Positions 55,589-64,000 of a DNA stretch of 64,000 nt are shown piece by piece. Location of the stretch: positions 205,232 to 269,231 of the forward strand of contig NZ_LNUP01000001.1 in assembly GCF_001512295.1 (NCBI RefSeq). Reading direction: 5' to 3'. The notes below the pieces were generated by a model, which made no database searches, had not been told where the DNA came from, and saw only the letters and a list, made by a program, of their open reading frames with translations. The first letter of the stretch is position 1, and each line of letters opens with the position of its first letter. The position numbers and the translations under genes were made by a program. Origin of the DNA: Pseudomonas sp. EpS/L25 (GTDB lineage Bacteria; Pseudomonadota; Gammaproteobacteria; Pseudomonadales; Pseudomonadaceae).

Positions 55589-56017
55589 TTAGGGTCGCAG
55601 CTCGCCCTCTTCCTCGCCGTCCCAGTAACGGATGCGCTCGGCATGCACCTTGATGAGGATCATGCCGGGCGTGTCGGTGCCCTGGGGAAACCAACGATCC
55701 AGACTCTTGGTCCAGTGCGCCTCGAATTGCGCCTTGTCGCGGATCAGCTCGGCATGCCCTTCGATGCCGATGAAGAGGCCGGGCTTGCCGAGCAGACTCT
55801 TGCCCTCGCTGAAGCTCAGCCCCACCGCCGGATCCTGCTCGATGTCGCGGATCTTGGCCGAGTCCTCGTAGGCATAGAACCAGGAGTCCCCGTCATATTC
55901 GACGTCGCCGTTGTTGCTCATTGGCCGGCTGGTCAAGCGCCCGGTGCCGGTAGTCAGCATGCGGAAATCCAGGTCGCGCATCGCTTTGGAAAGGTCGTGC
56001 AGGGTCTTGTCGGCCAT
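55589..56017 (-). CDS. Pyridoxamine 5'-phosphate oxidase-like general stress protein
   Basis: The 142-residue split-barrel flavin-binding protein belongs to the general-stress subfamily: FRMLTTGTGRLTSRPMS at about 18-34 and WFYAYEDSAKIRDIEQDP. It probably binds FMN or F420-like cofactors; no exact reaction is known. It converges on the deaminase gene with only 4 bases between stops. Confidence 0.85.
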   Translation of the reverse strand: MADKTLHDLSKAMRDLDFRMLTTGTGRLTSRPMSNNGDVEYDGDSWFYAYEDSAKIRDIEQDPAVGLSFSEGKSLLGKPGLFIGIEGHAELIRDKAQFEAHWTKSLDRWFPQGTDTPGMILIKVHAERIRYWDGEEEGELRP

Positions 56018-56449
56018 GGGGGTCGCTCCGGTGAGGTGGGCAGGCAGTGCCTGTCTGCATTCAGACCCGGTGCTGCTGCCACTCGGTTCCGCCTTGGCGA
56101 AGCGCCCAGTGCTTTTCGGACGAGGTGCGGGGCAGATACCTCACGATCGCCGAGGGCGCTGCCAGCGGCAGGGCGGCCGGTTGGTGATGCCCCTGGGCGC
56201 ACCACCTCGTCCCGCTGGCAGGACAGGATGACCAGGACAGCAGCTCGGTGCCCAAGAGCGACCTTCACTCGTGAAAAGCCTGACCTTGACGTCTATCTGA
56301 CTCGCCAATGCCACCCAAGCGTCATCGCACTTAAATAGAACTAACAAGAACCGCCAGGACAATGAGCGCTGAGCCGGGTCCTGCCCGGTTTCCAGCTCGA
56401 CGAGGATTCGACCGAACATTCACTGCACGACTTCATGGAGAGAGTCTTT
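56018..56449. other. Intergenic region between divergent genes
   Basis: About 430 bases hold the promoters of the stress protein (minus) and the NLP gene (plus). I see no convincing open frame or RNA structure here. A GGAG at about 56436-56439 serves the NLP start. Confidence 0.4.
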
Positions 56450-57190
56450 ATGAGCCGTAAGATCTCGCTATGCATGGCAGCCACCGCGTTGTACATGACG
56501 ACCCCGGCCTTCGCCGCCGTCCTCGACCATGACAAGGTGCAACAGATTCCCGCCAATGCCACCGATGTGGAACTCTATTTCCAGCCGATGATTGCCGACG
56601 GCCCGGACTCCTGTAACAACTATCCCGCCGTGGACTCCGCCGGCAACGTCAGCGGCGGCCTGAACCCCTCGGGCGCCCCGGATGGCCATTGCCGCGGCAC
56701 CAATGGCCAGGTCTATTCACGCATGGCCGAATACTACGATCACTGTGCGATCATGTATTCCTACTACTTCCCCAAGGATCAACCGCCGAACTACCTGGGC
56801 GCGGCCGGGGGTCATCGCCATGACTGGGAAAACATCGTGGTCTGGACCAACCAGTGCAAGGTCGGCTCGCCCATCCTGAAGATCGATTATTCGACCCACG
56901 GCAAGTATCGGGTCAACTACAACCCCCCGCTCTGGCGCGGCCGGGACGGCTATCTGGTCAACGGTGTGCACCCCAAGGTCGGCTACCACGCCACCTACGA
57001 TGGCTTCGCCGATCATTCCCTCGACTGGACCAACGACAACGGCCGCAGCCAGCCGCTGATCAGCTGGAGCCGGATGCCGGTGCCCGCCAAGAACACCCTG
57101 AACAGCTACGACTTCGGCGCCGCGAGCGTACCCTTCAAGGATGACGGCGCCTTCTGGTCCAACCTGCAGAAGGCCTGGAAGACCGAGTGA
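56450..57190 (+). CDS. Secreted NLP (Nep1-like, NPP1) cytolysin
   Basis: The 246-residue protein has a signal peptide (about 1-23, ending AFAA) and the NPP1 fold. The hallmark heptapeptide GHRHDWE (about 123-129), which binds the metal and is needed for membrane damage, is intact. Two further conserved features are the N-terminal DHDKV segment and Cys pairs (near 56, 72 and 96, 115). NLPs lyse dicot plant cells by binding GIPC sphingolipids; bacterial members are mostly in plant-associated species. Confidence 0.92.
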   Translation: MSRKISLCMAATALYMTTPAFAAVLDHDKVQQIPANATDVELYFQPMIADGPDSCNNYPAVDSAGNVSGGLNPSGAPDGHCRGTNGQVYSRMAEYYDHCAIMYSYYFPKDQPPNYLGAAGGHRHDWENIVVWTNQCKVGSPILKIDYSTHGKYRVNYNPPLWRGRDGYLVNGVHPKVGYHATYDGFADHSLDWTNDNGRSQPLISWSRMPVPAKNTLNSYDFGAASVPFKDDGAFWSNLQKAWKTE

Positions 57191-57344
57191 CGCCCCGCGG
57201 GCATGGCTGCCTCACTGGCCGCGCGGCTTGGCCCGCGCGGTCGGTTCGGCGACCAGCGGATCGTCCGGCCAGTAGAGATGCCTATCACCCGCCCTTTGCA
57301 CTGGAGGCGGATTGACACCGCTACCCCAGCAAGACTGGTGCTAT

Positions 57345-57367
57345 GGGTCTGTTTTCAGAACAGACCC
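57345..57367. other. Perfect 9-bp hairpin between NLP and MFS genes
   Basis: GGGTCTGTT and AACAGACCC surround a 5-base loop in the 260-bp gap between two convergent genes. There is no T-run on either side. It may work as a weak terminator or be a mobile-element scar. Nothing else is seen in the gap. Confidence 0.4.
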
Positions 57368-57450
57368 TGTGCCTTTCAAGATTACCTAGTGTTCAAGCAG
57401 GTGATGAAGCGGGAGGTTCAAGAGCGGTCGTTACCGTTGTAGTTCGGCGT

Positions 57451-58632
57451 TCAGGCCCCCACGCCTTCGACAGGCGTTTGCCCTCGGGCAAAACGCGTCG
57501 CAGAAGTCTGCAGCAATAGCACGACCGAAAGGGTCACCAACAGGAACGGCGGCAGCCAGGCGTTCTCGATGATCGCCAACTGCAGACCAAGGATCAGCAG
57601 CAACATTGGCGTTGCCAAGGCATTTGCCTTGCTTACGTACAAGCCAACGACCGCTTCGCTGTAGCGGCAGGCAATCGCAACACGGATATGTACCCGAGCA
57701 CCGCCAAAGGCCATTCCCAGAATCAACAGACTCAGCATTTTGAGCAGCAGCCTGTCCGGCATCAGCCACCACATCGCGGTGGCAATCCCCGCCAGCGCCG
57801 TCAGCGCCAGGAGGTAAACCAGCAGGTTACGGCCGGTGTTGGCTATGATGACCAGCACACCGATCAGCGCCATGCCCAAGCCGAACATGGCATCCAGTAC
57901 ACCCAGTTCAAACAGCGTCCATCCGCGATTCGATACATACACCGGCAGCATGAAATTGAACGCGCCTAGAATCGGCCAAATAAGCACCATCGGCACAAAT
58001 AAGGTCATTGGAAGTCTGGCAGGAGCTGCTACTTCGAGCTTCTCGCGAACGTCCATGGGCAGGCCATTGCGCGTGTAGCCAATACCCGCAACCAGCAAGA
58101 AACCGGCGCTCAGTACAAGGGAAAAACCGATGCCGGTCAGAATCGGCATCAAACCCGCGGCCAACAACGGACCGATCATCAGGGCCGCCTGGCTGGTAGC
58201 CGTGGTAGCGCCACTGATCCGCCTTACCTTGGTTTCATCCATACCCCGTTGCAGTTGGGTAAACCACATGTCCAGACTGGCCTCGAGCGACATGATCATC
58301 AGCCACACAAACAGGTTGGTGATCAGCAGGCCGAGCGTAAAGTTGCGTGAGAACCCGGAGATCAGCGCCAAGCCCGCCAGGCATAGGACGAACAGGCTGC
58401 TCATCTGGCGTCCGGTCACGTGGCGCGACAGACGCTTGATCATCACCGGCGTGATGAACGCCGGTATGAACGAGCAGAAAATCGCCAGGGCCAATGGCAA
58501 ATAACCGCCATCGTTCTGCTTGAGAATCGTCCAGGTTAAAGAGACCAGCAGTGCACCGGAAAACAAGCGGTATACCGTCGAGCAGAACAGGAAGTTGGCC
58601 AACTCTTTTAGGGTGCTTTGGTGTTCACTCAT
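57451..58632 (-). CDS. MFS transporter, last gene of the ATP-grasp operon
   Basis: The 393-residue protein has about twelve helices in two halves, with a loop motif RRISGATTATSQAALMIGPL in helix 5 that resembles drug exporters. The start at ATG 58632 (AGGA 8 bases upstream) is preferred over an ATG 36 bases earlier without a binding site. It is the second transporter of the cluster and may export the product or the peptide precursor. Confidence 0.82.
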   Translation of the reverse strand: MSEHQSTLKELANFLFCSTVYRLFSGALLVSLTWTILKQNDGGYLPLALAIFCSFIPAFITPVMIKRLSRHVTGRQMSSLFVLCLAGLALISGFSRNFTLGLLITNLFVWLMIMSLEASLDMWFTQLQRGMDETKVRRISGATTATSQAALMIGPLLAAGLMPILTGIGFSLVLSAGFLLVAGIGYTRNGLPMDVREKLEVAAPARLPMTLFVPMVLIWPILGAFNFMLPVYVSNRGWTLFELGVLDAMFGLGMALIGVLVIIANTGRNLLVYLLALTALAGIATAMWWLMPDRLLLKMLSLLILGMAFGGARVHIRVAIACRYSEAVVGLYVSKANALATPMLLLILGLQLAIIENAWLPPFLLVTLSVVLLLQTSATRFARGQTPVEGVGA

Positions 58633-58747
58633 ATTGTCGATCCTGGCACCAAAGTAAGTACGACTCATTGAATTTGAACGACCGACATCAGCCCCTCAAC
58701 CATATTGAGCGGTACAGAATACTGACGTCGATCCGGCTGGCTGGGTG

Positions 58748-60085
58748 TCAGGCAAAGGTGCGCATGACCTGGAGGGTTTTCTCGATATCTTCGGGGGTGT
58801 TGATGATTCCGGCAGAGAAACGCACCGTCGAATGGCGATACGGCGTGGCACTGGCAATGATCTTCTGCACTTTCAACTTCGCCACGACATCCTTGGGTGT
58901 CCAGCCTTTAACGTCGCAGCAAACGATGCCAGCGGAAAACTCGGCGGAACGGGGCGTGTGCAGGTACACATTGGGCAGCTTCGCCAGGCCTTCCTTCAGT
59001 TGACCGTTGAGTTCGGCGACGCGGTCGGCGATGCGCTTGCGGCCGATCTTCTTGATGAACTCGAATGCCTCGATCACCCCCCACTGGTTTTCAAACGCCA
59101 AGAACCCACCAGGGCTGACCCAGGCGGCCTGCGTTTCACCTTGCGGATCGCGTTGCTGGCGCCAGGCATTGCCAGGCTCGGCGGCCATGATGGTAGGGAT
59201 GGTGGGAGTGATCTGCGCCCATTGACCTTCACGTGCCCAGACCAGCCCCGTACCGTGCGGGCCAAGAATCCACTTGTGCGTACCGGCACTGAAAAAGTCG
59301 CAGCCCAAACTGTCCACCTGCGCCTCGGAACAACCAAAGCCGTGCACACCGTCGACCACATAGATGATCTGATCGGCTTCAGCGCGATCACGATTGAGTC
59401 GGACCACGAGGTTACCGATGTCCTTGAGCGGCAAGCGCACGCCAGTGCCCGAATGCACCCAGGTCATGGCCAGAATGCGCGTCGTGGGTTTGATGGCCGC
59501 TTCTATACGCGCGACGATCGCGTCGACACTGACATCCTCAGGCCCCTCATACAGGTCGATGCGACGAATGCTCCCACCCCATTTGACCACTGCCAGGCGC
59601 ATGGCCTCGTCGTGGGTATACCACTCGTGATGGGTGGTGAGAATTTCCTGGCCAGAGCCTAGCTTCAGGCCGTTGTAAATCATCGCCAGCCCCTGCGTGG
59701 TGCTCGTGGTCAGCGCGATGTCCTCGGCCCGCCCGCCGGTGTACTCCGCCGCCGCCGCACAAACCTTGCGCCAAACCATATCTCCGGGGCTGGCGAACAT
59801 ATTGTCTTCAAGGTAGGTGTAAGGGTTCTCATCGAAGGCTTGGCGGTGGCGCGCCATCGCATCGCGTACCGGCTTGGGGTTGGACGCTAGAAAGAAATTG
59901 GAAATGTGCACAAACTCCGGCGACAGGTTGAACTGTGCCCGTACCGACGCCCAATCGGCAGGATCAAATGTCGTCATGTTTTCATCAGGCGCTTGACCCA
60001 CTTTTGCGTTTACTACACCTGCAAACATGCTGTCTCCAATCAGGGTCGCTCCTACAGTAGCTCCCATAAAATCACGTCTTTTCAT
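58748..60085 (-). CDS. Tat-exported class V aminotransferase (PvdN-like)
   Basis: The 445-residue PLP enzyme is preceded by a twin-arginine signal, KRRDFMG, and a hydrophobic stretch to about residue 27 (VNA cleavage). The catalytic lysine is K271 in GTHKWILGPHG, with the cofactor Asp at D245 (VVDGVHGFG). Class V Tat-exported enzymes such as PvdN and PvdN-like proteins modify peptide siderophores in the periplasm. In this operon it probably matures the ligase product after export. An isopenicillin-N-epimerase-like lyase or racemase reaction is also possible. Confidence 0.85.
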   Translation of the reverse strand: MKRRDFMGATVGATLIGDSMFAGVVNAKVGQAPDENMTTFDPADWASVRAQFNLSPEFVHISNFFLASNPKPVRDAMARHRQAFDENPYTYLEDNMFASPGDMVWRKVCAAAAEYTGGRAEDIALTTSTTQGLAMIYNGLKLGSGQEILTTHHEWYTHDEAMRLAVVKWGGSIRRIDLYEGPEDVSVDAIVARIEAAIKPTTRILAMTWVHSGTGVRLPLKDIGNLVVRLNRDRAEADQIIYVVDGVHGFGCSEAQVDSLGCDFFSAGTHKWILGPHGTGLVWAREGQWAQITPTIPTIMAAEPGNAWRQQRDPQGETQAAWVSPGGFLAFENQWGVIEAFEFIKKIGRKRIADRVAELNGQLKEGLAKLPNVYLHTPRSAEFSAGIVCCDVKGWTPKDVVAKLKVQKIIASATPYRHSTVRFSAGIINTPEDIEKTLQVMRTFA

Positions 60086-60110
60086 AGACTCATACCGGCT
60101 CCCTATTGAT

Positions 60111-61007
60111 TCACATCGAAGTGCGCGCAGGACGCGCAAATATTGCATTGAAAATACGCTGACCATAGAGGCCGACGGCCAGGCCGATTACGATCAGCAC
60201 CACCGCCAGCACTTTGCTCACCGGCACACTTTCGTTGAACACCACCACCGAGCTGAGCATGCCGAAGATCGGCACCAGCAGAGACAGGGGCGCCACTGTG
60301 GAGACCGGATAGGTTTTGAGCAGCGAGTTCCAGATCCAGTAAGCGAACAGGGTGTTGGGATAGACCTGGAACAGGATCGACAACACGGCAGTCGTGTTCA
60401 CCTGACTGACAAACGCGGTGTAGCCGGCACTGCCGTTCACCGCGTAATCGAGGATGAATAGCGGAATCGGTGCAAAGGCGCTGGACCAGACCAGAAAGCC
60501 AAAGACATCCTTGGTATTAGCCTTCTTGTTGATGAGGTTAGCAACGCTCCAAGACGCCGCGCCCACCAGCACCAGTACCACGCCGGAGAGGCTCACCGAC
60601 CCGTCACTGATCTTGATGATGCACAACAGCCCGGCGAGGGCGATCAACATGCCCAGCACTTGAAAGCGGGTCAGCGCTTCCTTGAACACCCAACCGCCCA
60701 GCAGGATGGTGAAGAACGCACTGAACTGCAGTACCAGCGACGCGATACCCGCCGACAGTCCGGCCTTGATACCCAGATTGACCACGCCCCATAGACCAAT
60801 GCCGAACACCAAGCCATAGCAAATGATGTAGCGCCACGGCACATCGGGTTTACGGATGAAGAAAATCGCCGGTAACGCACAGAGACTGAAGCGGATGCCC
60901 GCCAGGATGAACGGATCGACGGTGGCCAGTCCCAGCTTGATCACCGAGAAGTTCACACCCCAGATTGCCGTTATCAATACAGCCAACACGACGTGTAGTG
61001 GTTTCAT
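60111..61007 (-). CDS. EamA/DMT-type transporter
   Basis: The 298-residue protein has ten helices in two EamA repeats (VLAVLITAIWGVNFSVIKLG at the N-terminus; SWSVANLINKKANTKDVFGF mid-way). It stands between the second ATP-grasp gene (31 bases) and the Tat aminotransferase (25 bases), so it likely carries the product to the periplasm or out. Its sequence is unrelated to the EamA protein at 37622 beyond the fold. Confidence 0.85.
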   Translation of the reverse strand: MKPLHVVLAVLITAIWGVNFSVIKLGLATVDPFILAGIRFSLCALPAIFFIRKPDVPWRYIICYGLVFGIGLWGVVNLGIKAGLSAGIASLVLQFSAFFTILLGGWVFKEALTRFQVLGMLIALAGLLCIIKISDGSVSLSGVVLVLVGAASWSVANLINKKANTKDVFGFLVWSSAFAPIPLFILDYAVNGSAGYTAFVSQVNTTAVLSILFQVYPNTLFAYWIWNSLLKTYPVSTVAPLSLLVPIFGMLSSVVVFNESVPVSKVLAVVLIVIGLAVGLYGQRIFNAIFARPARTSM

Positions 61008-61038
61008 GGATTATTTGCCTTGATGAAGGAGGTCGGTG

Positions 61039-62268
61039 TCACGCCACAGAAGTAAGGTCATGTGCCAGACGCACACGTGAAAACAACGCTTGCATCCAGG
61101 CCCGGGTCTGCTGGGGATCGGCGCTTTTGACGATGCCGGCCAATGGCGCCTCGAACGCCGAATACGTCACGTGCTCCGGCAACAGCGCGCCTACTGACAA
61201 TTCGTTCCATTGCACGACGTGCGCACTCGCGCGTAGCTCTTCAGCGCCGTCAAGGCCTCGGTAGATCCGCTCCGGATGGGTGTGCCCCGGGAATACAAAC
61301 CAGCCGAAACCCAGGTCGCTCTGCTGGCGACTGAAGGTCGAAAGATCTAGCTCACCGTCTACGTGAATGCGTAATTCCATGGAAGGCAAGTGGATGCCCG
61401 TGGCGAGCTCATAGGTCGCGACCACATCCGCGCCACCGACCCGGTTACCGACCTCGAGGAACACCGGCTCGTCGCCCGCCATGATGGCTTCCAGATGAAA
61501 AGCGCCGTTGTGAATCTGCACCGCCTGCAGCGCCGCGCTGACCCACTCATACATCGACGCCGTGGTTTCGATGTGCATTGAGCCGAGCGGTTGACCGCGC
61601 TCCATGTAATCCAGACAGGTACCCACATATTCGCTGGACAGCAGAGTGATAACCCGACCGTTCAATACCAGACCGTCGAAATGGCGAATCGGGCCACTGA
61701 TGTACTCTTCGACCTGAAACTCATCAATGCGTAGAGCAAGACTACCGATCTTGTGCCTAATCTCATCGAAGGCGCGGGCCGGTTGCTGATGAATGCTGAC
61801 GTCCATGCTTGACGCCCCACTGTGAGGTTTCAACACGGTTGCGCCAGTCCACGGCACCTGGCCTTGAAGCGCAAGATAGCGTTCCAGCGACATGAAGCGT
61901 GGTACACGCAACTGTTGGGCTTGAACTGCTGCTTTCATCTCCAGTTTGTTGCGTACCAGCGTCACCGACTGCACCGACGCGCCTGCAATATCCAGAGCCT
62001 CGCGTAAGCGCGCCGCGTCAAGCAATTCGTACTCGGACATCGAAATGACGCGATCAAAGGTTTGTGGGCTTTCGGCCAGCCACGCCAGAGTTTCATCGAA
62101 GGCACCGTCAAGACCGGCTCGCACCACGCGGTGGCAGCGCAGGTCGGCGGGGAGCGTATCGATCGCCGATTGTTTGCCGATGTAGGTGACATCGTGCAAG
62201 TTATGGTCAATCCCACGGTGGTATTCGATACGCGGATACGGAACACGGTGAAGAATCAGGATTTTCAT
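61039..62268 (-). CDS. ATP-grasp ligase 2
   Basis: The 409-residue protein has an N-terminal pre-ATP-grasp region (about 1-110) and an ATP-grasp fold (about 115-310). ATVLKPHSGASSMDV is the glycine-rich nucleotide lid, EFQVEEYISGP the adenine-binding strand, and FLEVGNRVGGADV the Mg-binding Glu/Asn pair. Such carboxylate-amine ligases join amino acids through acyl phosphates. The start at ATG 62268 is supported by the conserved first strand (KILILHRVPYPR). Its partner ligase lies directly upstream. Confidence 0.85.
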   Translation of the reverse strand: MKILILHRVPYPRIEYHRGIDHNLHDVTYIGKQSAIDTLPADLRCHRVVRAGLDGAFDETLAWLAESPQTFDRVISMSEYELLDAARLREALDIAGASVQSVTLVRNKLEMKAAVQAQQLRVPRFMSLERYLALQGQVPWTGATVLKPHSGASSMDVSIHQQPARAFDEIRHKIGSLALRIDEFQVEEYISGPIRHFDGLVLNGRVITLLSSEYVGTCLDYMERGQPLGSMHIETTASMYEWVSAALQAVQIHNGAFHLEAIMAGDEPVFLEVGNRVGGADVVATYELATGIHLPSMELRIHVDGELDLSTFSRQQSDLGFGWFVFPGHTHPERIYRGLDGAEELRASAHVVQWNELSVGALLPEHVTYSAFEAPLAGIVKSADPQQTRAWMQALFSRVRLAHDLTSVA

Positions 62269-62299
62269 GCCGGGGATCTCAAATCGTATTGAAGAGAGG

Positions 62300-63673
62300 T
62301 CAAGACGCAACGCTGAACAATTGCGCAGCGGATAGGTGACGGCTTAGTACCTTGAGCCACTGTTCGCGCAGCACTGTCACCAGATCGCGAATGTCGATGC
62401 GCGCGTCATGCAACGCGACACATGCCTGGGCTACGAAGTCGCTGTTGTCTCTTGGTGTTGCATGGATCAGCCGTGACTGACCGATGATCCACGCGCATTC
62501 GAGCACCGCGATATCGTTCTCGGCCAGGTCGAGGACCTGAGCCGCCAACTTCAGCGTGTCATCAACCAAGGGGCGGATTTCGCCCAGCTCGATCACGTCG
62601 AGCGTCATATCCTCGGGTACGCCGAACATCACCGTGGCGGCACTGCAGGTTGCCGGTGGTAGCTCCTGTGGCAACAGCGCGGAGAACACCGAGTCGACCC
62701 ACGCCGCATACAGATCGACGCCATGTACCGCTTGCGCCAGCGTCCAGATTTTCATGCCGCCGGGACGACGGTTAGGCTCGATCACGGCCGTCTGGTAATG
62801 GGCATCACTGAGTTTGATCTCGTTGTGAAACGGACCGATTCGCTGGCCGATCAGACGATTGACCTCCTGGCCGGTCCGGTGAATCGCCTGACGCTCTGAC
62901 TGGTTCAGGCGTGCGGGCAGGATCTGCGCTATTTCCACGGGATAACGTCCGGTGGCGCTGACTTTCTCCGTGATGAACCACAGATCGCCCAAGCCGTCAT
63001 AAGAGTATTCGCGAGTGAAACTAATGAACGCCTCTGCCAACACACCACCCTCCAGGTAGGGTGCAACTTCAGCAAAGGCCTGCTCGCAATCGTCCCCTGG
63101 TGCGACCATCACCACCCCGCGATTATTACCTTCACACGCAGGTTTGATGACGAAGCCACGATCCTGACGCAGGGCGAAATCGCGCACATCGTTGATGCAT
63201 TCGATCTGCTGGAAGTCCGGCAGCATGATCCCCCACAGTTCGAGCAGGGGACGGTCGCGACGCTCGACGATGCGGTAGGCCAGTTTGTCAAAGGCGCCCA
63301 GTGCCAGCATGGCGTCGTCCACCGGTAGACCGAGGTGTTCGAGCAGCGCCGCACCGCTAGCGACCGCATTGTCGGAGAACACTATTCCGGCACTGACTCT
63401 GCCTGAGTCTTCGCCCAACTGACGCAGCACATGGCTGATGAAATCCGGGACCAACGGGTCGGCATCGATGACCCGGTCACTGATCTGCCGGTCATGATCC
63501 TGAGGATTGTCCCGCACCAGCCAAGTCTCGGCGCCCCATTGCTGGCGAGCATAGTTGCGCATGTGCAGGACATCGCCGATCCGGCTCAAGTTGTAGTCCA
63601 CTATTAACAATACAGGCGCACGCTGTGGCATTTTCGTCATTCTCAAATGCATGGAATTGTTCATGGACAGCAT
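62300..63673 (-). CDS. ATP-grasp ligase 1, first gene of the operon
   Basis: The 457-residue ligase has a pre-ATP-grasp domain (about 18-125) and the ATP-grasp core: GFVIKPACEGNNRGVVMV (about 193-210), EAFISFTREYSYDG, and the metal-binding EPNRRPGGMKI. The C-terminal part resembles the BacD/L-amino-acid ligase group. Several ATGs compete in the first 15 codons; the first has GGA at suitable distance. It starts only 22 bases from the IS5-family insertion, so its promoter has been replaced or lost. Confidence 0.83.
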   Translation of the reverse strand: MLSMNNSMHLRMTKMPQRAPVLLIVDYNLSRIGDVLHMRNYARQQWGAETWLVRDNPQDHDRQISDRVIDADPLVPDFISHVLRQLGEDSGRVSAGIVFSDNAVASGAALLEHLGLPVDDAMLALGAFDKLAYRIVERRDRPLLELWGIMLPDFQQIECINDVRDFALRQDRGFVIKPACEGNNRGVVMVAPGDDCEQAFAEVAPYLEGGVLAEAFISFTREYSYDGLGDLWFITEKVSATGRYPVEIAQILPARLNQSERQAIHRTGQEVNRLIGQRIGPFHNEIKLSDAHYQTAVIEPNRRPGGMKIWTLAQAVHGVDLYAAWVDSVFSALLPQELPPATCSAATVMFGVPEDMTLDVIELGEIRPLVDDTLKLAAQVLDLAENDIAVLECAWIIGQSRLIHATPRDNSDFVAQACVALHDARIDIRDLVTVLREQWLKVLSRHLSAAQLFSVAS

Positions 63674-63695
63674 TGCTGTTCCAGGCTTTGCTTAG

Positions 63696-64000
63696 GCTCT
63701 GTACGAAAAATCCGAGCGAGTAGAATTGGCACCATGAGGGGCTGGAGGGCCGCATGGCAAAGCGTTACGAACTCCCGGATGAAGCGTGGGAGCTGATTGC
63801 AGATGTTGTTTCGCCTGAGCAGAAGAGGGGGCGGCCACGCAGTGATGACCGGCTGATGCTCAATGGCATCTTCTGGATCCTGTGTTCAGGTGCTGCCTGG
63901 CGCGACCTGCCAGAGCGGTTCGGCCCCTGGTCGACGGTGTATCAGCGGTTTCGTGACTGGCGAGATGACGGCACCTTTGATCGAGTTCTCGAGCGCCTAC
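63696..64000 (+). mobile_element. IS5-family insertion sequence, left end (cut by window)
   Basis: The terminal inverted repeat begins GCTCTGTACGAAAAATCCG after a probable TTAG target site at 63692-63695. The transposase gene starts 58 bases in. The terminus matches the ends of MITE A and of the right end of element C. The right end lies beyond the window. Confidence 0.85.
63754..64000 (+). CDS. IS5-family transposase, N-terminal part
   Basis: At least 82 codons run off the window end. The start RYELPDEAWELIADVV, then KRGRPRSDDRLMLNGIFWIL and SGAAWRDLPERFGPWSTVYQ is the typical DUF4096 N-terminal domain of IS5-family transposases. GGAGGG lies 7 bases upstream of the ATG. The catalytic DDE region is not in view. 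Confidence 0.92.
   Translation, partial: MAKRYELPDEAWELIADVVSPEQKRGRPRSDDRLMLNGIFWILCSGAAWRDLPERFGPWSTVYQRFRDWRDDGTFDRVLERL

Noticed and set aside
57345..57367. GGGTCTGTT/AACAGACCC hairpin as a fourth MITE copy
   Set aside because: It lacks the shared core sequence and any target duplication. It remains an isolated hairpin.

Overview
The window is high-GC DNA of a Pseudomonas-type gammaproteobacterium. Supporting signs are the P2/phiCTX-style prophage, two LexA-controlled umuDC operons, a CycA-type permease and a D-amino-acid catabolic cluster. A member of the P. oryzihabitans/psychrotolerans group is possible, but that is inference. Two stretches (about 23.0-25.2 kb and 35.5-40.1 kb) and the left edge are visibly AT-richer than the rest and look acquired.

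About 0.5-35.1 kb is a P2-like prophage. From the left it carries a two-gene Panacea-type toxin-antitoxin candidate, portal and terminase (Q, P, minus strand), scaffold, capsid, small terminase and head completion (O, N, M, L), tail X, a lysis cassette with a nested Rz/Rz1 pair, and tail genes R, S, V, W, J, I, H, G, FI, FII, E/E', T, U, D. The classic -1 frameshift heptamer is present in E. Three late transcription units begin with the same 19-bp dyad, and an Ogr/Delta-like zinc-finger activator with a (CAG)9 tract lies in the early region. After D come an AT-rich three-gene cassette of unknown function (TIGR04255-like plus two unknown proteins), an SOS-regulated umuDC-like pair whose UmuD has lost its catalytic dyad, an SOS-regulated small gene, a repressor/Cro switch with 10-bp-phased TGAACAC repeats, a primase-helicase, an AlpA-type regulator and a tyrosine integrase.

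From 35.7 to 40.1 kb lies an AT-rich four-gene operon: membrane diiron desaturase/hydroxylase, 2OG-Fe(II) dioxygenase of the free-amino-acid hydroxylase family, EamA exporter and a full-length threonine dehydratase. It reads as a small pathway that makes and exports a modified aliphatic amino acid. From 40.4 to 48.0 kb are a hybrid histidine kinase, cycA, a second umuDC operon with intact UmuD, and a chemoreceptor.

From 48.2 to 55.6 kb is a coherent D-amino-acid utilisation locus: N-acyl-D-amino-acid deacylase, polar amino acid ABC importer, RidA, an IclR-type regulator and a D-amino-acid deaminase. Two short MITE-like elements have inserted in it, each exactly at a stop codon with a 4-bp TSD. 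They share a hairpin core with a third copy at 35.3 kb. A flavin-binding stress protein and a secreted NLP (Nep1-like) cytolysin follow.

From 57.5 to 63.7 kb a minus-strand operon encodes two ATP-grasp ligases, an EamA exporter, a Tat-exported class V aminotransferase and an MFS transporter. This looks like an ATP-grasp peptide biosynthetic cluster with periplasmic maturation. An IS5-family element, whose end matches the MITE ends, has inserted 22 bp upstream of its first gene and runs off the window.
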